This document shows, in pieces, positions 25,200 through 33,960 of a stretch of 64,000 nt of DNA (position 1 is its first letter; each line of letters starts with the position of its first letter). The notes under the pieces are model-generated. The model was given only the letters and a program-made list of their open reading frames with translations. It did no database searches and was not told the DNA's origin. The position numbers and the translations under genes are program-made. This DNA comes from an uncultured Clostridium sp. (lineage in GTDB: Bacteria > Bacillota > Clostridia > Lachnospirales > Lachnospiraceae), in the NCBI GenBank assembly GCA_946553025.1, contig CAMNRM010000023.1, forward strand, positions 1-64,000. The letters run 5' to 3'.

Positions 25200-26897
25200 A
25201 TGGCAGAATGGCGGAAACTTCCGGTGGGCATGGAAGATTTTGAGGAAGTCCGCAGGAGCGGGTTCTATTATGTGGATAAGACAGGATTGATTGAAGAATT
25301 ATTAAAGCAGTGGGGAAAGGTTAATTTATTTACACGTCCGCGCCGTTTTGGAAAATCACTGCATATGAGTATGCTGAAGTCCTTTTTTTCGATTGGTTGT
25401 GATCCGGGACTTTTTGACGGGCTTAAGATAGCGCAGGATACCAAACTGTGTGAGGAATATATGGGGCAGTTCCCGGTGATTTCCATAAGCTTAAAAGGGG
25501 TGAATGCCGCAAATTTTCAGGACGCCTATAGATTTCTGGTCAGGATTATCAATGCGGAGGCAAGAAGGCTGTGGGTGCTTTTGGACGGGGAAAGGCTTGA
25601 CTGCATTGACCGGAAAATACTTGAAGATCTGCTGGACCGGAGAATGGAAATGGATACGCTGGTCTACAGTCTGCGGGAACTTTCGGAACTTCTTGAAAGG
25701 TATTATGAGAAGAAAGTGATTATCCTGATTGATGAATATGATGTTCCCTTAGCGAAGGCAAATGAGAACGGATATTATGATGAGATGGTTCTTTTAATCC
25801 GAAATCTTTTTGAAAATGCCTTAAAGACGAACAGCAGCCTGAAATTTGCTGTGCTGACCGGGTGTCTGCGGGTGGCAAAGGAGAGTATTTTTACAGGGCT
25901 TAATCATTTTAAAATATATCCGATAACGAAAGCGGTATTTGATGAATATTTTGGCTTTACCGACGATGAGGTAAGGGAGATGCTTCGTTATTATGGGATG
26001 GAAGAGGATTACGAAACGGTTAAGGAATGGTACGACGGCTACCGGTTTGGAAAGGTCGATGTGTATTGTCCGTGGGATGTGATTAATTACTGCAGTGACC
26101 ATATCGATGATCCGAAGCTTTTGCCGCAGAATTATTGGCTGAATACCAGCAGCAATGAGGTAATCCATCGCTTTATTGACAGTGCAGGCAAACAGGGCAG
26201 GCTGACCAAGGCAGAACTTGAACGGCTGGTCAATGGGGAAACCGTACAAAAAGAAATCTGTCAGGAACTTACGTATAAGGATTTGTACACATCGATGGAC
26301 AATCTCTGGAGCACGCTTTTTATGACCGGCTATCTGACGCAGCGGGGCGAGCCTGTCGGGAACCTGTATAATCTGGCCGTGCCTAATCGGGAAATCCGAA
26401 ATATCATTACCGAACATATTTTGAAATCATTTAAGGAAGATATCGGGAAGGACGGGGAGATGGTTACTGCTTTCTGTACTGCGTTAGCGGAGGGAAAGCC
26501 GGATGTGGTGGAAGGGCTGTTTACCGGATATATGGAAAAAACAATCAGCGTGCGGGATACCTTTGTCCGCAGGGCAATAAGAGAAAACTTTTATCACGGA
26601 ATTTTGCTGGGGATTTTAAGTTATAAGGAGGACTGGATTGTGAGGTCTAACCGGGAATCCGGGGATGGATTCAGCGATATTCTGATTACCATTGACGGTA
26701 CAGATACAGGGATGGTGATTGAAGTTAAGTATGCAAAGGATGGCAGCGAGGAAAAGGAGTGCAGGGATGCACTGAAGCAAATTGCCAATAAACAGTATGA
26801 AGCCGCTCTTCGCCAGGAGGGAGTGCAAAAAATCATTAACTATGGAATTGCCTGTAATAAAAAGAAATGCAGGGTGATGATGGAAAAACATGATTAG
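25200..26897 (+). CDS. AAA-ATPase-like / PD-(D/E)XK domain protein
   Basis: A 565-residue protein of the PF09820 plus PF08011 type. It begins with LPVGMEDFEEVRRSGFYYVDKT, then a P-loop-like FTRPRRFGKSLHMSML (about residue 45) and a Walker B-like VIILIDEYDVPLAKA (about 175). The C-terminus has FSDILITIDGT and MVIEVKYAKDG, the D...ExK core of a PD-(D/E)XK fold. Such genes are numerous in gut Firmicutes and Bacteroidetes; the function is unknown. Start: ATG after AAAGAGGTGAGCAT. Two paralogues of the same class lie at 55.2 and 57.1 kb. It is bracketed by two identical terminators, which suggests insertion behind a duplicated 3' end. Confidence 0.88.
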   Translation: MAEWRKLPVGMEDFEEVRRSGFYYVDKTGLIEELLKQWGKVNLFTRPRRFGKSLHMSMLKSFFSIGCDPGLFDGLKIAQDTKLCEEYMGQFPVISISLKGVNAANFQDAYRFLVRIINAEARRLWVLLDGERLDCIDRKILEDLLDRRMEMDTLVYSLRELSELLERYYEKKVIILIDEYDVPLAKANENGYYDEMVLLIRNLFENALKTNSSLKFAVLTGCLRVAKESIFTGLNHFKIYPITKAVFDEYFGFTDDEVREMLRYYGMEEDYETVKEWYDGYRFGKVDVYCPWDVINYCSDHIDDPKLLPQNYWLNTSSNEVIHRFIDSAGKQGRLTKAELERLVNGETVQKEICQELTYKDLYTSMDNLWSTLFMTGYLTQRGEPVGNLYNLAVPNREIRNIITEHILKSFKEDIGKDGEMVTAFCTALAEGKPDVVEGLFTGYMEKTISVRDTFVRRAIRENFYHGILLGILSYKEDWIVRSNRESGDGFSDILITIDGTDTGMVIEVKYAKDGSEEKECRDALKQIANKQYEAALRQEGVQKIINYGIACNKKKCRVMMEKHD

Positions 26898-26906
26898 AGA
26901 TAGGGC

Positions 26907-26934
26907 AGGGCGAGTAATTTCGCCCTGTTTTTTT
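26907..26934 (+). terminator. Terminator, exact copy of the one at 25001 (copy 2)
   Basis: AGGGCGAGTAATTTCGCCCT followed by GTTTTTTT, nine bases after the ATPase stop codon. The identity with copy 1 includes the loop GAGTAATT, which is coding and stop sequence in copy 1. Confidence 0.85.
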
Positions 26935-26951
26935 GAATGTTTTTTAATTTT

Positions 26952-27146
26952 CTAAAATTTGTAAGAAATTCCGCTTTGTTTTAGAATGGCATTTGCGGTA
27001 TGTCTTGATTTGATTTTTGTGTCAACAGTAACATGGCGTTTTGTAATGGGGCTGTACCAAATATCATGATCACCTTTTCCTCGTCGTTCAAATGTACAGC
27101 CATTTTGTAAAAGGATATTACGCACTTTTTTTTCATATTCAGCCAT
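26952..27146 (-). CDS. hicA: HicA-family mRNA interferase toxin
   Basis: 64 residues with the dsRBD-like HicA fold: KVRNILLQNGCTFERRGKGDHDIWYSP, a strand (RHVTVDTKIK), and the closing helix SRHTANAILKQSGI. The catalytic histidine of HicA toxins is normally in a G-S/D-H motif, here GKGDHDIW. It would cut mRNA when released from its antitoxin. Its start overlaps the antitoxin stop codon (TAATG), so translation is coupled, with the antitoxin gene first. This order is the reverse of classical hicAB but known for DUF1902-type pairs. All core positions seem intact. Confidence 0.82.
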   Translation of the reverse strand: MAEYEKKVRNILLQNGCTFERRGKGDHDIWYSPITKRHVTVDTKIKSRHTANAILKQSGISYKF

Positions 27147-27364
27147 TATAAAACCATCCTTTCATGACGCTCTGAAAGAAAGGTCAGAGAAAAAGGATGT
27201 GATTCCATGGAATTTAATTTTAATAATTCTGGTACAGCAAAACGGGTGCGTTCTAATAAAGCATCAAACGAACCTGATTCCAATACAAGACCAGGAATGT
27301 CGTTACTGGTGGCAATCCATACATCAGCTTCTGCATCCCAGGTGAAATTTATGGTATAGTTCAT
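27146..27364 (-). CDS. hicB: HicB-like antitoxin, DUF1902 type
   Basis: 72 residues from the ATG at 27364 (MNYTINFTWDAEADVWIATS); the ORF track starts 43 codons too early. The partial RNase-H-like HicB fold is recognisable in EADVWIATSNDIPGLVLES followed by a helix (FDALLERTRFAVPELLKLN). No C-terminal DNA-binding domain is present, as in other DUF1902 antitoxins, so autoregulation may need another factor. It directly precedes and overlaps hicA. The weak point is the ribosome site (AAAGGACACGGACA). Confidence 0.75.
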   Translation of the reverse strand: MNYTINFTWDAEADVWIATSNDIPGLVLESGSFDALLERTRFAVPELLKLNSMESHPFSLTFLSERHERMVL

Positions 27365-27500
27365 TGTCCGTGTCCTTTCTATAAAAATCCTCGTGGAATT
27401 TTTAGGTTTTCTATGAAGTCTGGCAGAAAAGTTCTTAATTAAAGGATACAACAAAATGTTATCATGGTCAACAAAGAATCGGAAATTTTTCAAAAGACTC

Positions 27501-27529
27501 TTGACAGCAAATAAAGATTATGCTATCTT
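27501..27529 (+). promoter_or_regulatory. Promoter of the metal-resistance operon
   Basis: Perfect TTGACA, a 17-base spacer and TATCTT, immediately followed by the ArsR-type operator. Confidence 0.7.
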
Positions 27530-27532
27530 AAA

Positions 27533-27554
27533 CATATGAACAATTATTCATATG
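27533..27554. promoter_or_regulatory. ArsR/SmtB-type 12-2-12 operator
   Basis: CATATGAACAATTATTCATATG is an imperfect palindrome that matches the known ArsR/SmtB operator pattern TGAACAA-TTATTCA. It sits just downstream of the -10 box, where a bound repressor would block transcription. Confidence 0.75.
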
Positions 27555-27636
27555 ATGAAGCGTGAAGAGGTGTAAGTCTGCTAACAAACGTGTACAAAAT
27601 GGTTGAAGAAATAAGTCAGGAAAGGGAGGTGCTGCC

Positions 27637-27996
27637 TTGGCGATTCGTGATGTGGAGTGCTGTGATACGGTGGTGGTTCATGAGGAACTGGTAAAGGCTG
27701 TGCATGAAAAGATGCCGGATGAAGATAAACTGTATGATCTGGCAGAGTTATTTAAGGTGTTCGGGGATTCCACAAGAATCAGGATTTTGTATGTATTATT
27801 TGAAGCAGAACTTTGTGTCTGTGATATTGCCCAGACCTTAAATATGACCCAGTCGGCGATATCGCACCAGTTAAGGATTTTAAAGCAGTCGAAGCTGGTG
27901 AAGAACCGCAGGGAGGGCAAGCAGGTGTTTTATTCGCTGGCGGATGATCATGTTCGGACGATTATTGCCCAGGGACGGGAACATATCGACGAATGA
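27637..27996 (+). CDS. ArsR/SmtB-family metal-sensing repressor
   Basis: 119 residues starting at TTG behind AAAGGGAGGTGCTGCC. The winged helix contains the alpha-3N motif ELCVCDIAQTLNMTQSAISHQLRIL. The last helix reads SLADDHVRTIIAQGREHIDE, with Asp, His, His and Glu placed as in the alpha-5 zinc site of SmtB/CzrA/CadC. Having both the CVC and alpha-5 ligands, it most likely senses zinc, cadmium or lead and releases the adjacent 12-2-12 operator. It heads an operon with an HMA protein and a P1B-ATPase. Confidence 0.9.
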   Translation: MAIRDVECCDTVVVHEELVKAVHEKMPDEDKLYDLAELFKVFGDSTRIRILYVLFEAELCVCDIAQTLNMTQSAISHQLRILKQSKLVKNRREGKQVFYSLADDHVRTIIAQGREHIDE

Positions 27997-28086
27997 TTTG
28001 AGGAATCCGGGAAAGGCGGAAGAAGAGAAGTTCGGAAAGTAAGAAAGAGAAAGACCAAAAAAATCAGGAAAGAGAGGATAAGGAAA

Positions 28087-28305
28087 ATGAAGAAGAAATT
28101 TAAGTTACAGGATTTGGATTGTGCAAATTGTGCGGCGAAGATGGAGGATGCGATTAAGAAAATCCCCGGTGTGCACGATGCCAGCGTAAGTTTTATGATG
28201 CAGAAGATGACGATTGACGCAGAGGATGATCAGTTCGACGCGATTATGAAGCAGGTTGCTGCGGCATGTGCCAAGGTGGAGCCGGATTGTAAGATTTTGA
28301 TGTAG
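28087..28305 (+). CDS. Heavy-metal-associated (HMA) domain protein
   Basis: A 72-residue single ferredoxin-like HMA domain with the metal-binding loop DLDCANCAAKMEDAI near residue 10. It lies between the ArsR regulator and the P-type ATPase. That ATPase lacks its own N-terminal HMA domain, so this protein probably supplies it in trans, delivering or sensing zinc/cadmium. The aspartate before the first Cys (DCANC) is typical of Zn/Cd rather than Cu HMA domains. Ribosome site GAGAGGATAAGGAAA. Confidence 0.88.
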   Translation: MKKKFKLQDLDCANCAAKMEDAIKKIPGVHDASVSFMMQKMTIDAEDDQFDAIMKQVAAACAKVEPDCKILM

Positions 28306-28467
28306 TGATGGAGAGAAGGTTACGGTTTACAGTTATGACGGATTGCGGATAGAGAACATGGCAGCGTGTTGATGGCGTGAATGTATTTAAGATATGTTCT
28401 GCTGTGTTTATGCTAAAGCAGACAGGGCGGCCTGATAAAAAATAATGCGGATTTGGAGAGTGGAGTT

Positions 28468-30399
28468 ATGACGGATAAGCAGAAAAAGATGTTGGTGCGG
28501 ATTTGCGTGACTTTGGTATTGTTTGTAGGATTGATGATTGCCGGGCGTAGCGGGAAGTTTCCTTGGCTGACACAGTTTCCTGCCGGATTTTTTGTATATC
28601 TGATTCCTTATCTGGTGATTGGGTATGATATTATCGGAAAGGCCGCCAGAAATATCCGCAACGGACAGGTGTTTGATGAAAATTTCCTGATGATGATTGC
28701 TACCTTCGGCGCGTTTGGCGTGGGAGAGTATTCGGAGGCATTGGCGGTGATGCTGTTTTACCAGGTGGGCGAACTGTTCCAGAATGTTGCCGTCAGCCGT
28801 TCGCGCCAGTCGATCAGCGATATGATGGATATTTGCCCGGAGTATGCCAATATTGAAGAGGACGGGCAGCTCATCCAGGTAGACCCGGACGATGTGGAGC
28901 CGGGGATGGTGATTGTAATTAAGGCCGGGGAGAGGATTCCGTTAGACGGGAAAATCGTGGAAGGAGAATCCATGATCGATACGGCGGCATTGACCGGAGA
29001 ATCCGTACCGCGAAGGGCTGGTGTCGGCGATGAAATTATCAGCGGGTGTGTGAACGGCAGCGGGACTTTAAAGGTGCAGGTGACAAAGGCATTCGAGGAT
29101 TCCACGGTGGCAAAGATTCTGGAACTGGTGGAAAATGCAGGGAGCAAGAAGGCGAAGGTAGAGAATTTCATCACCCGTTTTGCCCGGTATTATACGCCGG
29201 TGGTGACGATAGGGGCGGCAGTTTTAGCGGTGCTTCCCCCTCTGCTTACCGGGGGAAACTGGGGAGAGTGGATACAGCGGGCCTGTATTTTCCTGGTTAT
29301 ATCCTGCCCGTGTGCGCTGGTGATTTCGGTTCCCTTAGGATTTTTCGGGGGAATCGGCGCGGCTTCCAAGCTGGGCGTTTTGGTGAAGGGAAGTAATTAT
29401 CTGGAAGCCGTGGCGGAGATGACGACCATTGTCTTTGATAAGACGGGGACATTGACAAAGGGCGAGTTTAAGGTGCAGGAGGTTATTCCCGCGGGGAAGA
29501 GCAGTGAAGGTGCCGGGAATGAAACTTTGCAGGGAGGGCAGGCAGAAACGCAGGCCGAGCTTGGCAAAGAAATTCTGCGCCTGGCGGCTTACGGCGAAGG
29601 TTATTCCAACCATCCGATTTCTAACTCGATTAAGGCCGCCTATGGAGAGCCGGTGGATGTGGCAAGGATTGAAAAGGCAGAGGAAGTCGCCGGACACGGT
29701 ATCCAGGCGGTAATTGAAGGCCGGGAAGTTTTGGTGGGCAATGGGAAGCTGATGAAGAAGATGGAGGTTGCTTCTTTTGCTGAAGTAAAGAGCAGCGGCA
29801 CAGTGGTTTATGTGGCCTGTGACGGCAGATTTTTGGGCAGTATCGTGATTGCCGACAGCATAAAGGACGGAGCAGAGGAAGCTATCCGGGAAATGAAGCA
29901 GGTGGGCGTAAAGCGCTGCGTTATGCTTACCGGCGACCGAAAAGAAGCTGCCCGTGCTGTGGCGGATGAACTGGGACTGGATGAAGTCCATGCGGAACTT
30001 CTGCCGGGCGATAAGGTCGGGCGCGTGGAGGAACTTCTGGCAAAGCAGCCGGCAAAGGAACGCCTGGCATTTGTGGGCGACGGGATTAACGATGCACCGG
30101 TGCTGACGCGGGCGGATATCGGCATTGCTATGGGAAGTATGGGAAGCGACGCGGCGATTGAGGCGGCGGATGTGGTACTGATGGATGACGATGTGCGAAA
30201 GATTGCCGCCGTGGTGAAGATTTCGCGAAAGACCTTAAGGATTGTTAAGCAGAATATTGTCTTTGCCCTGGGGGTCAAGGCGCTGGTTCTGGTGCTCGGT
30301 GCTTTTGGCGCGGCGAATATGTGGGAAGCTGTATTTGCCGATGTGGGCGTTTCCGTGATTGCGATTTTAAATTCGATGCGGGCGCTGAAGGTGAAGTGA
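28468..30399 (+). CDS. Zinc/cadmium/lead-transporting P1B-type ATPase
   Basis: 643 residues from ATG at 28468; the track's TTG start is less likely. Motifs: actuator TGES, membrane SCPCALVIS (about residue 280), phosphorylation site DKTGTLTKG, HP motif (SNHPIS), and GDGINDAPVL. The last membrane segment has FADVGVSVIAILNSMRAL; the Asp there marks the P1B-2 class that exports Zn2+, Cd2+ and Pb2+. There is no N-terminal HMA domain, matching the separate HMA gene upstream. It is the effector of the ArsR-controlled metal operon. Confidence 0.93.
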   Translation: MTDKQKKMLVRICVTLVLFVGLMIAGRSGKFPWLTQFPAGFFVYLIPYLVIGYDIIGKAARNIRNGQVFDENFLMMIATFGAFGVGEYSEALAVMLFYQVGELFQNVAVSRSRQSISDMMDICPEYANIEEDGQLIQVDPDDVEPGMVIVIKAGERIPLDGKIVEGESMIDTAALTGESVPRRAGVGDEIISGCVNGSGTLKVQVTKAFEDSTVAKILELVENAGSKKAKVENFITRFARYYTPVVTIGAAVLAVLPPLLTGGNWGEWIQRACIFLVISCPCALVISVPLGFFGGIGAASKLGVLVKGSNYLEAVAEMTTIVFDKTGTLTKGEFKVQEVIPAGKSSEGAGNETLQGGQAETQAELGKEILRLAAYGEGYSNHPISNSIKAAYGEPVDVARIEKAEEVAGHGIQAVIEGREVLVGNGKLMKKMEVASFAEVKSSGTVVYVACDGRFLGSIVIADSIKDGAEEAIREMKQVGVKRCVMLTGDRKEAARAVADELGLDEVHAELLPGDKVGRVEELLAKQPAKERLAFVGDGINDAPVLTRADIGIAMGSMGSDAAIEAADVVLMDDDVRKIAAVVKISRKTLRIVKQNIVFALGVKALVLVLGAFGAANMWEAVFADVGVSVIAILNSMRALKVK

Positions 30400-30482
30400 T
30401 GATTTTTTGTTAGGTGGCGGGAGCACGTTACGATAGGTGATATTCTAGAGGAAACCATAACGAGAGGAGAAAGGAAGATAAG

Positions 30483-31160
30483 ATGAACCAGCAAATTACA
30501 GATGCATTAGATGCCAGGATCGAACGGATATGGAAGAAGATGGAAAATCTGCCGGAAGAACTGGATTTTTCCTGCGGTAAGTGGCCGCCGGAGTGGGAAA
30601 AGCCGCTTTCGGAAGCGCAGGTTGCAAACTGGGAGGAAAAGTATAAGGTTCGCCTTCCCGAGGATTACCGGCGCTTTATTACGACGAAGGCAGGAGGCGG
30701 GACGCAGCCGTTTTACGGGCTATGCAGTCTTTTGGGAAAAGAATTAAAAGAAATGCTGGATGATGAGTACGTGGATGTGAGCAAGCCATTTCCCTATACT
30801 TTAGATAAGCCTCTGGTGATTTTTGCCATGACCGAGGAGGAACAGGAAGCTTATTTTAGCGAAGATGAGGATGATGAGGAGATAGAGGGCGGCTACATTC
30901 CTCTGTGTACGGAGGGCTGCGGGATGGACAGCGTTCTTGTGGTCAGTGCACAGGATGAAGCGACTTATGGAACCGTCTGGTTTTATGATCTCGCGAATGA
31001 TTTTGGCATAGCTCCCATGCGAAATCAGGAAACCGGAAAGCCGTTTTCTTTTCTGGACTGGCTGGAATACTGGGTGGATTTTACGATCAGCCATAAACCA
31101 AGTGAATTCTTTTCCTATGGGGAACTGACCGGGCCGTTTGCCGGGGAAGAGGATGAATAG
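30483..31160 (+). CDS. SMI1/KNR4 (SUKH) domain protein
   Basis: 225 residues. The SUKH signature is LSEAQVANWEEKYKVRLPEDYRRFITTKAGGG near residue 45, then a strand-rich core (YIPLCTEGCGMDSVLVVSAQ, GTVWFYDL) and a helix (SFLDWLEYWVDF). SUKH proteins are often immunity proteins of polymorphic toxins, but many are orphans of unknown role. No toxin gene is beside this one; it follows the metal ATPase by about 80 bases and has its own GAGAGGAGAAAGG ribosome site. Cytoplasmic, acidic. An immunity role here is a weak inference. Confidence 0.8.
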   Translation: MNQQITDALDARIERIWKKMENLPEELDFSCGKWPPEWEKPLSEAQVANWEEKYKVRLPEDYRRFITTKAGGGTQPFYGLCSLLGKELKEMLDDEYVDVSKPFPYTLDKPLVIFAMTEEEQEAYFSEDEDDEEIEGGYIPLCTEGCGMDSVLVVSAQDEATYGTVWFYDLANDFGIAPMRNQETGKPFSFLDWLEYWVDFTISHKPSEFFSYGELTGPFAGEEDE

Positions 31161-31216
31161 TAGAAGGTTTGTTTTGCTTTATCGGATATTTTTAATTTTT
31201 TTGACTATGCTAAAAA

Positions 31217-31263
31217 ACAGGCCAGGAGGCAGTGTATTTATGCTTCCCGGCCTGTGCTTTTTA
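31217..31263 (+). terminator. Terminator after the SUKH gene
   Basis: ACAGGCCAGGAGGCA pairs with TGCTTCCCGGCCTGT, followed by GCTTTTTAT. Confidence 0.8.
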
Positions 31264-31279
31264 TAAATTTTTATTGTGG

Positions 31280-31398
31280 ACAGTAATCCTTTTACTGCTC
31301 CAGCTGCGCGGCAAAAACCTGTATATCCATGGGGGCTTTGCCCGCTGCCGTGCATGAAAACAGTGACGGTTTACTGTGCCAGCTGTGCGGCAAAAGCC
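31280..31398. repeat. Duplicated 3' end of the aldo/keto reductase gene
   Basis: A 40-base segment (starting ACAGTAATCCTTTTACTG) resembles the segment at 31360-31398, which contains the reductase stop and last codons. The match is most obvious as CCAGCTGCGCGGCAAAA against CCAGCTGTGCGGCAAAA. Offset about 80 bases. The copy lies beyond the stop codon and is non-coding. Confidence 0.7.
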
Positions 31399-32504
31399 GA
31401 CATCGCTTCGGAAATTTTAATCTGCTGCGGACAGACTTTTTCGCAGCTCTTACAGCCGATGCAGGCGGAGGGGTGTTTCTCCTTTGGCTGGGCCATTAAG
31501 GCCATGGGGGCGATAAAGCCGCCGCCGGTGAAGCTGTGTTCATTGTAAAGTTCCAGCAGCATGGGGATATCTAATTGTTTGGGGCAATGGCTGGTGCAGT
31601 AGCGGCAGGCCGTGCAGGGCAGCGTATTGCCCAGCATACCGTCGGCGATGGCAAGCAGGGTGTTCATTTCCTCAGCGGAAAGCGGACGGTCGGTTTCATA
31701 GGTAGCGATATTTTCCTCAAGCTGTTCCATGTTCGACATACCGGAAAGCGTGACCGTAACGCCGGGAATGGTCTGCAAAAAGCGGAAGGCCCAGGCAGGA
31801 ATCTTTTCGTCCGGACGAAGGGCGGTAAGCTGCTTTGCAGCTTCTTCGGGAAGTTTTGCCAGTTTGCCGCCGCGCAGCGGTTCCATAACCCAGACGGGAA
31901 GATGGTATTCATTTAAGAGATCAACCTTGGCTTTGGCGTCCTGGAAGGTGTAGTCGAGGTAGTTTAGCTGGATCTGACAGAACTCCATAGCATTGCCGTA
32001 GGCGTCTAAAAAGCGCTTCATAATGTCATAGCTTCCATGGGCGGAAAAACCGAGATGGCGGATGCGCCCTTTCTTTTTTTGTTCCATCAGATAGGAGAAA
32101 ATGCCGTATTTTGCATCGTCTAAATAGGCGTCAATATTCATCTCGCAGACGTTGTGGAACAGGTAAAAATCAAAGTAGTCCACACTGCATTTTTTAAGCT
32201 GCTCTTCAAAAATTTCCTCTACCTTAGGCATGTTGGAAAGGTCGTAGCCGGGAAATTTGTCAGCCAGATAAAAGCTTTCGCGGGGATGTTTTGCCAGGGC
32301 TTTTCCCAGTGCAGTTTCGGAATTGCCGTTATGGTAGCCCCATGCGGTATCGTAGTAATTAATGCCGTGTGCCATGGCTGTATCCACCATTTTTTCAACG
32401 GCGGCAGTGTCAACTTTGGCATCGTCCCCGTCAATTACAGGCAGGCGCATTGCTCCCATACCCAGTGCGGAGAGGTGTTTGTCCTGAAATTTTCTGGTGA
32501 TCAT
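31371..32504 (-). CDS. Aldo/keto reductase with C-terminal 4Fe-4S ferredoxin domain
   Basis: 377 residues. The TIM barrel has DTAMAHGINYYDTAWGYHNGNSE (catalytic Asp/Tyr region, about residue 45), YLADKFPG (Lys), and HLGFSAHGS. The last 100 residues carry cysteine clusters: CTACRYCTSHCPK and CIGCKSCEKVCP, the pattern of a 4Fe-4S ferredoxin module found in a large anaerobe-specific reductase group. Substrate unknown. Divergent from the PatB-type lyase gene at 32663. Its 3' end is echoed in the non-coding DNA downstream. Confidence 0.9.
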   Translation of the reverse strand: MITRKFQDKHLSALGMGAMRLPVIDGDDAKVDTAAVEKMVDTAMAHGINYYDTAWGYHNGNSETALGKALAKHPRESFYLADKFPGYDLSNMPKVEEIFEEQLKKCSVDYFDFYLFHNVCEMNIDAYLDDAKYGIFSYLMEQKKKGRIRHLGFSAHGSYDIMKRFLDAYGNAMEFCQIQLNYLDYTFQDAKAKVDLLNEYHLPVWVMEPLRGGKLAKLPEEAAKQLTALRPDEKIPAWAFRFLQTIPGVTVTLSGMSNMEQLEENIATYETDRPLSAEEMNTLLAIADGMLGNTLPCTACRYCTSHCPKQLDIPMLLELYNEHSFTGGGFIAPMALMAQPKEKHPSACIGCKSCEKVCPQQIKISEAMSAFAAQLAQ

Positions 32505-32662
32505 AGGTATGTATTCCCCTTTCTGTTTAGTTTTTACATGGTTTGAGTTTTATTGTATTGCTTTTTTTAAGAAATGTCTAATACTTTTTTACTATTTCGT
32601 GTTATACTTGGATGGTATGGGAAGAAAGAAGATTAACCGAACGATGAAGGAAGGAGATTTTT

Positions 32663-33874
32663 ATGAAGTACGATTTTACAACGATTATGGATCGCAGGGG
32701 AAAGGATGCTTCGGCGGTGGACGCCATTGGCAGAACCGGGCCGATGTCCATGCAGGCACCCAAGGAGGGATTTGATCCGATTCCCATGTGGGTGGCGGAT
32801 ATGAATTTTCCCACAGTACCTACGATCACGGAGTCGATTATCCGGCGGGCCGAGCATCCGGCGTTTGGCTATTTTGCCCCTACGGATGAATACTTTGATT
32901 CCATTATCCGCTGGCATAAGACCCGCAATGGGGTAGAGGATTTAACCCGGGAGTGCATCGGTTATCAAAACGGAGTTCTGGGGGGAGTTGTCAGCGCACT
33001 GAATGTATTGTGTTCTAAGGGCGACCGTGTTCTGCTTCATTCCCCGACCTACATTGGCTTTACCATGAGTCTGAAAAATAACGGCTATGCGATTGTACAT
33101 TCCCCTCTGGTGAAGGACGAACAGGGCATTATGCGCATGGATTATGAAGATATGGAGAAAAAAATCGTGGAAAATCAAATCCACACCACGATTTTTTGTT
33201 CTCCGCACAATCCCTGCGGACGGGTGTGGGAAAGATGGGAACTGGAAAAGGCGATGGAATTGTTCAGAAAACATGATGTGTATGTGATTTCGGATGAGAT
33301 CTGGTCGGATTTAACTTTGTGCGGCTATCAGCATATTCCGACGCAGTCCGTCAGCGAAGATGCTAAAAAGCGAACAATAGCTGTCTATGCCCCCTCCAAG
33401 ACGTTTAATCTTGCCGGACTGGTAGGTTCTTATCATATTATTTATGATTCGTGGCTTCGGGATCGGATGAAAAAAGAGTGTTCGCTTTCTCACTATAATG
33501 ATATGAATGTGCTGTCCATGCACGCCCTGATTGGAGCCTATAAGCCGGAGGGCCATGTATGGCTGGATGAACTGCGACAGACCATTACCGGGAATATAAA
33601 TTTTGCCACAGACTATATAAGAAATCATTTTCCCGGCGTGGAATTTTCCTGCCCGCAGGGAACCTATATGCTGTTTTTAGACTGCACGAAATGGTGCGCC
33701 GAGCATGGAAAAACCATCGATGAGCTTCAGAAGGCGGGGTACGATGTGGGGGTAGTGTGGCAGGACGGCCGCGATTTTGGAGGGCCATGCCATGTGCGTT
33801 TGAACCTGGCCCTGCCCCTGTCGAGGGTTGAAGAAGCGTTTTCCAGGCTTACGAAGTATGTTTTCTGCGGGTAA
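32663..33874 (+). CDS. PatB/MalY-type PLP-dependent C-S lyase
   Basis: 403-residue fold-type I aminotransferase-like enzyme. The family marks are PIPMWVADMNFPT near residue 38, the substrate region SPHNPCGRVW, VISDEIWSDL, and the PLP lysine in APSKTFNLAG (about 254). It most likely cleaves cystathionine or cysteine conjugates to a thiol, pyruvate and ammonia; aminotransferase activity is a lesser possibility. Ribosome site GAAGGAGATTTTT. Single gene with a strong terminator after it. Confidence 0.9.
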   Translation: MKYDFTTIMDRRGKDASAVDAIGRTGPMSMQAPKEGFDPIPMWVADMNFPTVPTITESIIRRAEHPAFGYFAPTDEYFDSIIRWHKTRNGVEDLTRECIGYQNGVLGGVVSALNVLCSKGDRVLLHSPTYIGFTMSLKNNGYAIVHSPLVKDEQGIMRMDYEDMEKKIVENQIHTTIFCSPHNPCGRVWERWELEKAMELFRKHDVYVISDEIWSDLTLCGYQHIPTQSVSEDAKKRTIAVYAPSKTFNLAGLVGSYHIIYDSWLRDRMKKECSLSHYNDMNVLSMHALIGAYKPEGHVWLDELRQTITGNINFATDYIRNHFPGVEFSCPQGTYMLFLDCTKWCAEHGKTIDELQKAGYDVGVVWQDGRDFGGPCHVRLNLALPLSRVEEAFSRLTKYVFCG

Positions 33875-33960
33875 TAAAATTCTTCTTGTCTGCCGGAAAC
33901 CATGGGTAGCATGAATTGTGAATTAAAAGGATAATCTGCGGATTTGTTTTACACAGGAAA

